This document shows positions 12,943 to 24,500 of a stretch of DNA of 64,000 bases, piece after piece (position 1 is the stretch's first letter; every line of letters starts with the position of its first letter). The translations under genes and the position numbers were made by a program. A model generated the notes under the pieces. That model saw only the letters and a list, made by a program, of their open reading frames with translations. It was not told the DNA's origin and searched no databases. Source of the DNA: Macropodus opercularis (lineage: Eukaryota; Chordata; Actinopteri; Anabantiformes; Osphronemidae); NCBI GenBank assembly GCA_030770545.1, contig CM061107.1:6722001-6786000 (forward strand), written 5' to 3'.

Positions 12943-15900
12943 ATGAGTGATTCAGAACAACAACCAGTAAGTCCGCGTGGTTTTGGTGTGATGTGGGGCT
13001 ACGCGTCGTCGTGGCGCATGGCCCCGTTTTAGTTTGGCATTTCCTCCACATGCTGCTCTTTCACCCAGGAGGCACAACACGTCTCCGAGCCTCAGTGGCC
13101 CGAGAATGGAGACGCGTGGAGTGATGGAGAAGATGGGACCAACATGGACTGTGGGCTGCTGCAGGCCATGGCTGAGGAGGACGAGGACATCAACGTGTAC
13201 AACGAGGAGACGTTTGGGATGGGTGCGTAGACGGTGCCATGACTCCTGAAGAAATCCTTATTTAGACTTCTGTAAATTATTTTGCTTTGTAGATCTCGAT
13301 GCAAACGGGGCAACAGATGACACCAGCAATGGCCTCCTTCAGTTTGAAGAGCCTCAGCTGCCTCCACAAACACCTACACCCCCACCACCACCACCAGACC
13401 CCAAGCCAGAGTCCCCCCACACTCCCCCCTTCCCTTCCAGGCAGAGGCCCCTCTACCTGCCCCGGGCTTCCCCAGGCCAGTATGGCAGAGGAAGGGGCCA
13501 GAGGGGAGCACTGGGCAGGGGCCAGATGTTTGAAGACCCAGCTGTGATGAGGATCGTGGAGGGACGACCGAGCCTCAAGGTGCTCAAGGCTACTCGGTCT
13601 AAACCTTTCTTTACTGCACTGGTCACATCACAGCAGCCTTGACTTCGGTGTTTTGCTTCCAGAGTCTTGACAGTGCCATAGTGGACTGTGGGAACGCCAT
13701 GTACCAGAAAACCTATGACGATTACGTGAGTTTAGTGTGTTTTTTAGGAAAATGTGTCCGGTTGTGTTGATGTTTTCGCTCCTTGTCTTATTTCTCCATT
13801 AGTGGGTGTCACCTTCTTACAGGAAGACCAGAAGAACCTCAGGATCAATACTGCAGGTTAAGAGCCATGAATAACGTGGCGTGATCTGATGTTTGTGGGC
13901 TACCTCAACGAATGGTTGCTTGTTTCGTTGTGTTTCTCAGGACAGCGCAATAGTGTGTGTGATTGATGGTCACCGAGGCAGAGGTCAGCACCTGACCTCC
14001 AACTTTGGGGACGTGCCATATCCCGTCTCTCCCTTCAGGGGCAGGAGAGGGGAACCCAGAGGACCCTACCCCAGGAGACAGTTTGGCCCTGCTCAGGTGG
14101 CGAATAACCAGAGAATAATGAACAATTCATGAAGTGATTAGGAGTGTTTGTTAATTACCAGACACATTTAAAGGTGCTGCTTTTGAACCTCCTTACTGAA
14201 ATTGGTTTCTCAGATGCATGCGCCCATCATACCAGGATCGCCCATGTTTTCCCGTCAACCACTGACCCCTCGGCAGCCTTACAACCAGGTTTATTATGAC
14301 CACAATGAACTGGACCTGATGCCTTAAATGAAAGCAAATGTTTCCCACGCTTGATTGGTGTTGTGTTCTGAATCAGACAGGGGCCTTCCTGTTCCCTGTG
14401 AACCGGCCTTGTCCCTCCACGCCTCAGTCTCTGACTCCTAAGCTGATGCAGCTTCGCTTTGGTGCCAACTCTCCAAGACCGTCCCCCTTTTATAGCCCCT
14501 CGTCTAATCCGGTGCAGCCTTTCAGGTATGTGACAACCTCACAGGAATGTTTGATTTGTGGTCTGAAATGTTTGACAGCCAAGTCTGAGTGTGAAGTTGA
14601 TTTATGATGTGACCTCATCACGTACAGTATGAAAACACAAGTTCTGTTGTTAGTGTGGTTTCAGTCTGGGATAACTGGTGTACAGCTGAACTTGGACGTT
14701 TACTATGAAGGAATAAAATATTGCTGGACTACATATTTGCTTTGCAGGTACCCTGGTCCTGTCACTCAGCTTCATCCTCAACACAAACGACTACTCAGTC
14801 AAAAACAACACATATTCCAAAGGTTGGTACCAAAGTGAAGTGAAGTGAAGTGAAAGCTGTACTTTGAAATCCTACTTTGCCGTATTCAGTGTGTATAGAA
14901 ACCTGTTCGCTTTGTAGGAAACCAGAGGGCTGGGATCCATACTGTAATCTCATGACAGCCAAGGAGAAGGAGTGGATCATCAGGCTGCAGATGATTCAGC
15001 TGCAAAGTGAGAATCCATACCTGGAGGACTTCTATTACCAGGTAGGACGTGTTGCTTTGCTTGACTGCCTGTTGTACAGTGAATATAAAAGCAGGCGACC
15101 AGAGTTTTATTCTTCCAACAGGAGTATTATCGGCGCATAGAAGCTAAGATGGCAGAGGAAGAGCTTGGCATCAGGAGCAAGAGGGAGCCGCCCAAGCTCA
15201 CCACACCATACATCATGAAGACGGAGACGTACACGCCAGGTTTGGCTCCGGGCAGCGTTCGTGCTGTGTATTTGATGTGGTAGAATGATTCAGACGTCCT
15301 CTTTGGTTGCTAGACCATGAAAGAAGGGCTTAAAATTCTTAGTTCAGCCACCAGAGGAGAGCAGACCTGATAAATAACATGAATCTCCCGCGGTTATTAC
15401 GTTCTCGTAGGCCTTAAGTGATGGTGAGTGATGCAGAGCTTTAAATTCTTTCAGTGGTGCATATTGAAGGTTCCTTGGGTCAGGTTGCTGTGTCCACGTG
15501 TTACTCTCCTCGGCGTGCCATCAGTGCCGTGCATGCAGTCCAAGCTCACAGTCCACTGGAGGTGACGTGTGAGACCACTTCTGTTATGTTTTGATGATCT
15601 TTTCCCTTCCCCGATACTGACGCTTCTTTCCACAGGAACAAAAAGACACCAGACAACAGCGGTTAGAGGTTCTTAGCAAAATAGAAAAGGTACCAGCTGC
15701 TCGCACGATTTGTTGTAGTGCAGATGAGTTTTCTCCAGCACTTCAGCTTTGTTCTGCCCCACAGTTGTTCATAGTTCTGCTGGAGGTGGAGGAAACGGAG
15801 AGGATGAAAACCACAGTCTTGTCTGAACCAGAGGAAAGAAGACTGATGGAGAAGACCCAGAGGAAAGTGGAGCACATCTACTCCCAGCTGCAGCACCACG

Positions 15901-16965
15901 ATCCCCTGTAAGTCGTACGCTGCAGTATTTGTAAATGTCGCGTTTTCACGATTCCTCTTTCTCTTCTTGGGTTGTGAATCTTCTCTGATCTGCTTGTTTA
16001 GAGAGGAATTTATTCCTTTCCTGCTGCTCTCAAAAGGCAAAAAGCTGATCGCTCGTCTGCTTCCGTTCCTGAAACACGATTCTGCGCTGAAAGTCTTGCA
16101 CATTGTGGCTTCCAGCCTGCTGACGCTGATGAGCAGAGATGCAGATGAGGTAGGGCTCAGTCGACTTTCAACAATTAACTGGTTCTTTAAACTGGAGCTA
16201 CATCACTACTGCGTTTACATTCTGTTTCTGACCTTTTTAAGGCCCTTCCCGTTCTCTACCCTTCTCTTCGAAATGTGATTGACGGCCTGTCGTTCAGTCA
16301 GCTTATTGGGGTCCTGAAAAACCTGACGTCGTCCGAGTCTTTGTCAGCATACGAGTCTCTCACACAGATATGTCAGAACAAGGTCGGTTCTGTGACGCAG
16401 CTGGCTGCTTCATGCTATTCTTACTGAGGTTTATGTTAATGACTCTATTCTAACTTTTGGTTTTCTAAGTTTGGACTGTCTTTGCTGTATGCCCTCCTAT
16501 CGCACGGAGAGAAGCTACTGTCTTCAGGTGTTCCTCTAGAGCCCAGCATTGGCGACTTTGAAACCTGGTGAGAACCTCAACTATTTTTTTTAATTTTTTT
16601 TTTATATGTGTGACTTATGTCAAGTTATTGTGCTGCGTAGGTAGTGTATGTTTTGGAATAGGTTCATGCTCTATGGGTTTGCTTCTATGAATGTGTGCTC
16701 TCTGTCAGGACTGACACAATATTCCAGGTGGCAGGACAGCTATCCCAGTGTTCTCTAGTAGAGCCTCTCCTCCTGCCCTCAAACCTGCTCACTCTGTTCT
16801 GTCGTTACCTGGACAAGCGCACGGTGCATCAGCTGAAAAGCAACATGGAGTAAGTACCAAGAGAACGCTGTGTAGAAGGATCCGCTCGCTGGACGGGCCT
16901 GTTCTCAAACTGTACGATTAAATGTGTTTAGGTCCGCAACTGGATTCCTGGCTCTTCCGTCTTAA
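12943..16965 (+). CDS. patl2: PAT1 homolog 2, oocyte-type mRNA-decay/translation-repression factor
   Basis: Pat1 proteins link deadenylated mRNA to decapping; PATL2 is the oocyte paralogue that represses maternal mRNA (family knowledge). Coding exons: 12943-12966, 13069-13222, 13293-13579, 13663-13725, possible 13823-13856, 13941-14096, 14214-14288, 14377-14525, 14748-14822, 14918-15041, 15122-15239, 15455-15561, 15636-15689, 15765-15907, 16002-16149, 16242-16382, 16470-16567, 16709-16849 and 16932-16965. Landmarks: acidic N-terminus with AEEDEDINVYNEETFG, FEDPAVMRIVEGRP, DPYCNLMTAKEKEWI, and IEGSLGQVAVSTCYSPRRA, which is typical of PATL2 rather than PATL1; then FGLSLLYALLSHGE and LLTLFCRYLD. 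Leaving out 13823-13856 gives 696 residues in one frame. Including it needs another acceptor, because the plain join makes a TGA. Poly(A) signal AATAAA at 17578-17583. Confidence 0.9.
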
Positions 16966-18586
16966 GATGGGCAGAAGCCAATGAGACATTCAGCTGCTGA
17001 TCAGGTTGTGGTGAACACTAGAGTAAAAGGAGCAGAAGTAAAGGCCTGGTCATTGCACAAGGCCATGTATATAACTCCAGTGTCTAAATAAGTTATTCTT
17101 ATTCCGCTTTGCCCCCCTCCCTCGTCCCTTCACATTTTTGCACTCTTCAACTGTTTCCCTTTTTTATTTCCTTTAAATGAACATATCGCTTTCCTCCTTT
17201 TGGTCCCTGTATACTTCATATGAACCGGTGACCATCTAAAAGTCTGCGTACATTAGGAAAAGGAAGTTGTTCTCATACGGTAGTCCTCAGTCTGGGATGT
17301 TTGAATACTCGCCTCTTTTGGTTTGACGTGAAAAACCGCCCACGTTTCCAAACAAGACAAAATATTTAAGTTAAATGTGTTGGACCAAACTGTACAGCTT
17401 GAACGTATGTGTTCATTGTAAAAACCATTAGGGAAATCATCATGACATTGTGTGCAGCGATACTAAATGTATTTGTTGATTTTCATCTTAGATTTTTCAG
17501 TTGTAAAGAGATTTTTATTTGTTAATTTGGAAACAGGACTAATTTAAACTGCACCCTTGTAGAGCACTTGCAACATAAATAAAAAAAATCTTTATCAAAC
17601 CTCTAGTTTCTCCTCATTTGCTTCAAACAGCTCAAGTTTCTGGACGATGTCTTTCCACTGACATACAGCAGTTTTGTTTGTACTGAACCCTTTCATCAAC
17701 TTCTTAAATCTACCAAATGTAAAATGAGTGACTATAAACTGTTTCTGCATTGAATCCAGAGACGCATTTGTTAGCAGGTGGTGGTAAGTCCGATATTTTG
17801 TCAGAGCTGCTGGGTCTGAGAAGCCAAGTATGTGAGAGGTCTGGTTGGGCCTGGATGGGGGATGTTAACCTCTCCTTGACCTCCATAAGAAGAGGATTTG
17901 GGCGTTAGGTGAGGAATCTATGTGAAAGGTGAGATATTGTTCTCTCTTTCCTGCTTCTTTCTTTCAATATGCAGAGAGGCACCAGCTGCGTCTGTGTATA
18001 GGCTGGGACCATGGAGACACACGGGATGGCAGGAATACAGGGTGAAGCTCTCACATTCATCTGGGAGTGAGGTCATTAAATGTTCCGTACTGTTATTTCA
18101 TTATAATCTTAGTGTTGCTGTCCATCTTAAACTGCAGATAACTGTATTACTGTGGTTTGGCTGCTCGCATGAATCTGTTCATGTCCCACTGTTACTTTGA
18201 GGACGTGGGAAATTGGTAAAAGCTATTTTAAGTGTATAGATGGTCATCGTTTGTACAGTCGGTGAAGATCAGCAGTTTGCTGCTTTGTGTGTCCAGTTCA
18301 TCGGTCACTGTCCAATGTGGTGACCTTCCTCTTTGCTTCTCTACCTCTCTCTAAAGTGTTAATGTACTTTAAGTGCCCAATTATACAGTCGGTGTTTGTA
18401 CACCCTGGCTGCGTCTCCTAACAAGGAGGGGGAGGATCTGGAGGGTAGGGGAGTTGGCGAAAGGAGGGACGCCTCGGGCCACAGCGGGTATTAGACCGTC
18501 ACAGTCAGGCTGCTTGGCCCACTCGTGGAGATCTGCTTCACACTCCACAGTCTGCTTCCAGGTCAGAAACCTCGTCCCGGTCCACG
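16966..18586. other. patl2 3' UTR and upstream region of the calymmin-like gene
   Basis: The patl2 3' UTR runs to an AATAAA at 17578-17583. From there to 18586 I find no convincing gene. The last 200 bases are richer in G and C and probably form the promoter and 5' UTR of the next gene. No clear TATA box is visible. Confidence 0.6.
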
Positions 18587-21500
18587 ATGTGGGGACAGCT
18601 GTTAGTTCAGAGTGTGGTGATCCTTTGGATGGTGCAGGCGGCGTATACAAGAGGTGAGTGGCAACCAGAGGGAAGCGTTTTAAATGAAACCAGATAAGGA
18701 ACAGGGCAAAGTCAGCAAGGTAACAGTTTAATTAGAGTTTGTTACTGTCTGTGACTCGTGGCCAAGGATGATGCAGAGAGGACCGTTTCTGTACAGAGTC
18801 GTATAACACTGGAGCTACGCTGCTAAAGGTCTTGATGAAAATGAAGTCTCCTAAGTCGATACAGGCAAATAATCAAAATTATGTTTGTCTGACAGGTTGT
18901 CATTAAATATTTTCATTGTACAACTTTTGTCTGTTATTAACATTTGAAAGTGAGAAGATAACGACGGTAAAAAAACACAGATTTTAAGTAGCAGTGCCAC
19001 GTGCTCCCAGGTTAATAGAAACATTTAAACTGATAAATGCGGTAGCGTCTTGTGCACGAGGCCTTGCAACCGGTTGAGAATTCCTCACGAGGTGAAGCAC
19101 AGTGAGAAAAATGTCTTTCTGTTGGTCTGGTTTGTCTGTCACAATTCAAACGGTCACGTTAACCTGCCGTCAGAGGAGTGTGATCTGTGCAGCGCTTGCT
19201 CTTGATGTGAAGCAGTAACGTGTGCAGCAGCTTCAGAACCAGAATCAAAGGCTGCTTGGCCTCAGTGGCAGCAGTTGTCTAAATGTAACGTCCTTGTGTG
19301 AGAGGGGACGAAAATGGTTTTACTGCAAGCACACAGTGACTGCATTGACTGTGGAGGCCTTCCAAGATGTGAGGGCACTGAGCCATCACAAGTTAAGGGA
19401 TTATCAACCTAATTTATTGTTTTACGAGGAGAATCCTACTCATTGTTTTCTTTGTCAACGCATATTGTCAATTTCCTTTTTTAATAACTAGAAGCAAAGT
19501 AAATAAATTAAGGAGTCATTCATACATAAACATTCAAACGTCCACATTATGACGCTTTGTTTCTGTCAGTCCAATTTCAAATTGAAATCTTTAAGTCTAC
19601 GAATAAAACACTGCACATGCAGCTGTGTTTTTTTTTCTGATTGACCAGATCACCACAATGTTTTCATCTCACACAATTTCATTAATTAAAAAATAAGGTA
19701 ATGTTTATATTCTGAAAACATTAGCTTTCAATTGAATGTATTAATGCATTGTTACGTTTTAGGTTACGGTGCTGCAGCTGGAGTATCCAATGGACACGGG
19801 CCACAACTTAATGGTAAAAAAAAAAATCAGAATTTGTGTTTTATATCATTCATGCATTTGTAGAATATTTGTCCAAGCAAAATGTCTTGTCTTTTAGGAA
19901 ATCATCCACCAAATAGTGGCGTAGGACGATTTCTGATTCCTTCCAAGGGTAAAATCACACATTGTGCCGTCAGCTGTGTCTGCTCCTCTTCCAGAGACTG
20001 TGTGATTAATAATGTTCTGTTTTTAAAGGTGTGGGTGCGCATGGCGGATATGGTGGCTACCCTACTAAAGGAATAGGTCAGTGACTGCTGAGCGATATCG
20101 CCTAATTAATCTGTATTAATTAACCTGTTTTTATTGTATGTTCCTCAGGTTATGGGCCTGCAGTCGGTCTGTCAAGTGCAAATGGAGCAAAATCTAATGG
20201 TAAAACTATTCAGTACAGTTTAAAGCTTATTTTCACTATGCACATATTTCTTACTTCGTGATGTTACTTGTTCAAGGCTATGGTGCAGCTGCTGGTGGGA
20301 CCCATGGTTACACAAAAGGTACTTTTTTCTTTTTTTTTTCTTTAAGACCTGTATTCCCTAAATCTGAGCAAATATTTATATGAGAAATGCGCTGAGTATT
20401 TCGTATGTTGTGCTTCAAGGGTACGGAGCAGCAGCTGGTGGGACAAATGGACACGGTGGTATATCACACGGTGAGTTTTCCACGTGAGCTCAAAACTAAA
20501 CCACTGGGGGTCAATGAATTTTAAAATTCAGCTGAACGACCTAGAAAATTGTTTTCAAACGAGTGTGACACACGACAATAGCCCAAGATATTCCACTGAG
20601 AGTTGACGCGACCCGGGCCTGGCTGGGATTGATTGGTTTTAACCTTACATCAACGTGACCTTCTCAACCAACAGATGGCAGCAAAAGCAACATCTGAGAG
20701 TCTGTGTCAATCACCAGAGTAATAGATAGTAGAAGAAAACTAAACCAAACGTAATGACCGATTGATCTGATTCCAGGACATGGCGCTCAAGCCGGGCCTG
20801 TCAATGGACTGAGGGTGAAAGGCAATGGTAGGTGTGTTTTTAACCGAAGTCAAATTCATTCTGTTGCACATGCAGTTCATTTAAATTTGGGTTTGTTGCA
20901 GGCCACGGTGCTCAGGCTGGCGGATTTGGTGGACAAGGAACTAAAGGCATCGGTAAAGTGGAAGCACGAGGTGCAACTGTGTTAGGTTACAAGGACAATT
21001 CTGGTATTAATGTGTTAAAGTTCAAATATAGAGAGATCACAGATTTCTGTGGAGAACCTCATGTTTTATCGGGTGACAAGCCACAAGAATGTCTTGGACT
21101 CTCTTAGGGTCTTTTTAAGTCATCTGCTACACTCAAATTAGGGAAACGTAATCTCTCTCTATACTTTTCATCCCTCCACGTTTCCAACGCAGCAGGTGAC
21201 CAGATGACTCATGTGGTTTCTCTGATGGCTTTTAGGTTATGGAGCTGCAGGAGGTGCTCTGGGTTTGAATGGAGCTAAAGGAAATGGTGAGTGACGACCG
21301 ATACATTTTCTCATTACCAAATTACTGGACATAGATTTGCTTCACATAAGCTACAAAATGATTAAACTCCCATGTGCAGGTCACGGAGCTGCAGCTTCTG
21401 CACAGTATGGATTTGGAACAAAGGGCAATGGTACAGTAGAGTTGTCCTACAGCGGTTTTGTGTTGGTTTTTGTTTGAACACAACAGATTCATGTATGTTT

Positions 21501-24500
21501 TCTACGCACCTAATAAAAAATAAAATATGTAAATGTACAGTAACATCATTTAAGTCTCAATTGTTCTTCAGGTCAAGGAGCTGTCGCTGGCCCATCTAAC
21601 TACTATGGGGCACAACATAAACCCATGAAGGGATACGGACGACCACCTTATGGCTCAGGTAGGAAATCCTGTAAAATCCAGTTTTTGGTGCAGGAAATGA
21701 AAATGTCTCACAGCATTTAAACGCATGCATTTCTCCAGTGAAAGGTCCAGGTGTGGGAATGGGAGCATTCAGAGGTCTGGGGACTCGAAACCCGGGGAAG
21801 GGTAAGTAAAAGCCGCTGCGTAGAACGCACCTCACCTCCTCACACACCACTCACAAACTCTGTTTGTGTTCTTGCAGCCTATAGCAGGAATGGTTACAAT
21901 GGTTATGGAGCTCAACCTGTAGGAGGTGAGTCACAGACAAGTACGTTCATGTTGTCTTCATCTGCAGGAAGCTGTGATAAAATATCATTAATTAATGTGC
22001 TGTAATTATAGGCTATAATGGCGGTTATGGTCGTGCTGGCTTGGGTCTGGGGTCTCAGTATGGACTCAAGGGACCAAAGAAAGGTACAAATGTCCTTTCT
22101 GAGTTTGGTTATTTATGTTTTCATGTTTTTGCAAAACTGAATGCGATGATAACATTTCAGGCCATGGTGGTGCAGCAGCTGCTCAGCCCAGTGGACAACG
22201 TGGAAAACCTAAAGGTACATTTATAAATAAAACTGGATACAATGTATCGCATACAGCAAAAGCTAAACTAATCACATTGTTATGCTGCTAATAGGAAAAA
22301 TAAGCCTTGATCGTAAACGAAATTCAATATTAGGAAAAACTTCTTACATTGATAGTATATTATAGCAATATAATATTGTTAGTGTTTTGCAATGTGTAAA
22401 GTTATGGACATGCCACTGGTGGAAACACTAAGCCAGCAAATCCAGTTAAATGTCAAACCAAGAATTACATGAACTGAGGAGATGTTTATATGATAATTTA
22501 AAGCAGGATGGTTTGGTTAATATTAGATCTACACTGTACTGTTCCTGTGTGTTTTGTTAAGGTTATGGCAACATTCCAAGTGGGTTTGGTGCGAAGCAAA
22601 AAGGTAAAACTGTCGCTTCTGTTCCAATGTATTGAAGATTTAAAAATCCAACTTTTATTTTGATGACACGTTGTTTCATTTAAACTACATGTATGTTGTA
22701 GGATATGGAGCGATGAGACCCCAGACAGGTACCGCTTGTACTTCACACATGTTACAACTGTAGTTCTGATAAGATAACTACTTCAAATGTCATGCTGTCG
22801 ATGCTCTTTTACGTTTTGTTATGGAAATGGAGAAGTTCTTAATGGATAGAGAACTAAACCCAGTGGAAACTCGTGTTTTTTAGTTTAATAAATGTTCATG
22901 TTTTAATACGAAGCTCTGGTTTAGCGTGACTGATTATTTATGTACTATGATGTTCGAGGTTATGGAACTGCAACTGGAGCTGATGTCCCCAAACCACATG
23001 GAGCCAAACCTAATGGTACCCTGTCAATATGCAGCTTGTAGTACACTCATTTTCTTTTCATAGATACATTCATATTTAAATATGTCCTGTGTAAACCTTC
23101 TATAATTTCCTGCCTTATTTACTTGTTATATTTCCTCTCAAGGTTATGGACTTGCACTTGGGGGACATGGAAGTCAACTCAATGGTAGAATGTGGCTCGT
23201 CAAGCACTTTTACGTCATGAGCTTATTGTGACAGTTTTTCTTTACCATGCAGCAGCGTGATTGTAATTATATCAAACATTTTCCTCAGGATATGGAGCAG
23301 GCTCAAAACCCCAAACTGCCAAAGGAGTCGGAGCAGCGTCTCCCAGCCAAGGTGCAACAACGCTCAGCAACATTTTGTATCATCTGGACCTGAAGCATTG
23401 GTTTAATCCTGTAGTTATAAAGTGTCCAGTGATTCTGGGATTAAGAGTTTGCAAACCTGACTTTTCACAGGATACGACGGAGCTGATGTTGTACAGAACG
23501 GACAGATCGCTAAAGCAGCCAACTCCGGTACCGTGAATGCGTTTAACACGTTTTTCAGCAGGTTGAAGTATATACAAGTTTGCTTTTACCCACAAGTCCA
23601 ATATTTAATTGTCAGGTTATGGGAAGGCCCCAAAGACGTCAGGAGCCTCCAATGACCCGAGACTTTACGTTCTCTCTCCTGAGCAACTGAATCCAGCACC
23701 ACTGGGTGTTGTGCCTCAACCAGCAATAAGTCGAGGTTTAACACCTCCTGCCCCTGAGCCAACACGTGGGGTCCTGGTTAGGGTAACACCTGAGCAACAC
23801 CTTAATCTGCTTTCACCTGTGCCACAAGGAAAATCCTACAAACAGCTGCCTCAGGCTTCATCTGAGCATTTACCGGTGTATCTTCGAGGAAAAGGGCCCA
23901 AGACTGCTCCACAGCCCACACCTGAACCTGCACACATGGGTCTGGAGGGGCCTGCAGCAGTCTTTACCCAGGGTAACCCACCCCCAGAGCCAGCGGTGGT
24001 CCTTCCTGAAGGCAAGTAGAGTCAAAACCTCACATTAAACATTAAAGTATGTTAATAAGTTTACAACTACCAATGGACCTTTTGTTGTTTGATCTTCTTA
24101 TTTGGTCACAAGATTTTTGTTGCCATTGGAGCCAAATTGGAAGTATTTGACCTGCTGCTTGATAAAAATGTATGGCCTCTAGGTTATGTGACTGGAAGTG
24201 CTGTGCCTGAGCAGAAAGGTGTGGAGGAAGATGTTCTTTTTGGGGTAGATAGACCAGCTGAGGGGGATGCTGCCCCTGAAAGCACCGAACCCCTGAAAAC
24301 CAGACTCGTTCCTGAACTAGTGGCAGCTAAAAGTACAGAGAGCATCACCCCTGAAGAGACATTGACTCTGAGTGAAGCAAACATCAAGACTCAGCCTGAG
24401 GCAGGACCTGACAGGCTTGGGGTCAAAGGTCACCCTGCAGGGGAAGCAGGGACAATGGGTAAACTGAGTCTCGTTATGGGTTCGGTGCATGGATTGCATT

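Noticed and set aside
15663..16103. 146-codon open frame antisense to patl2
   Set aside because: Antisense to two confident patl2 exons with no features of its own.
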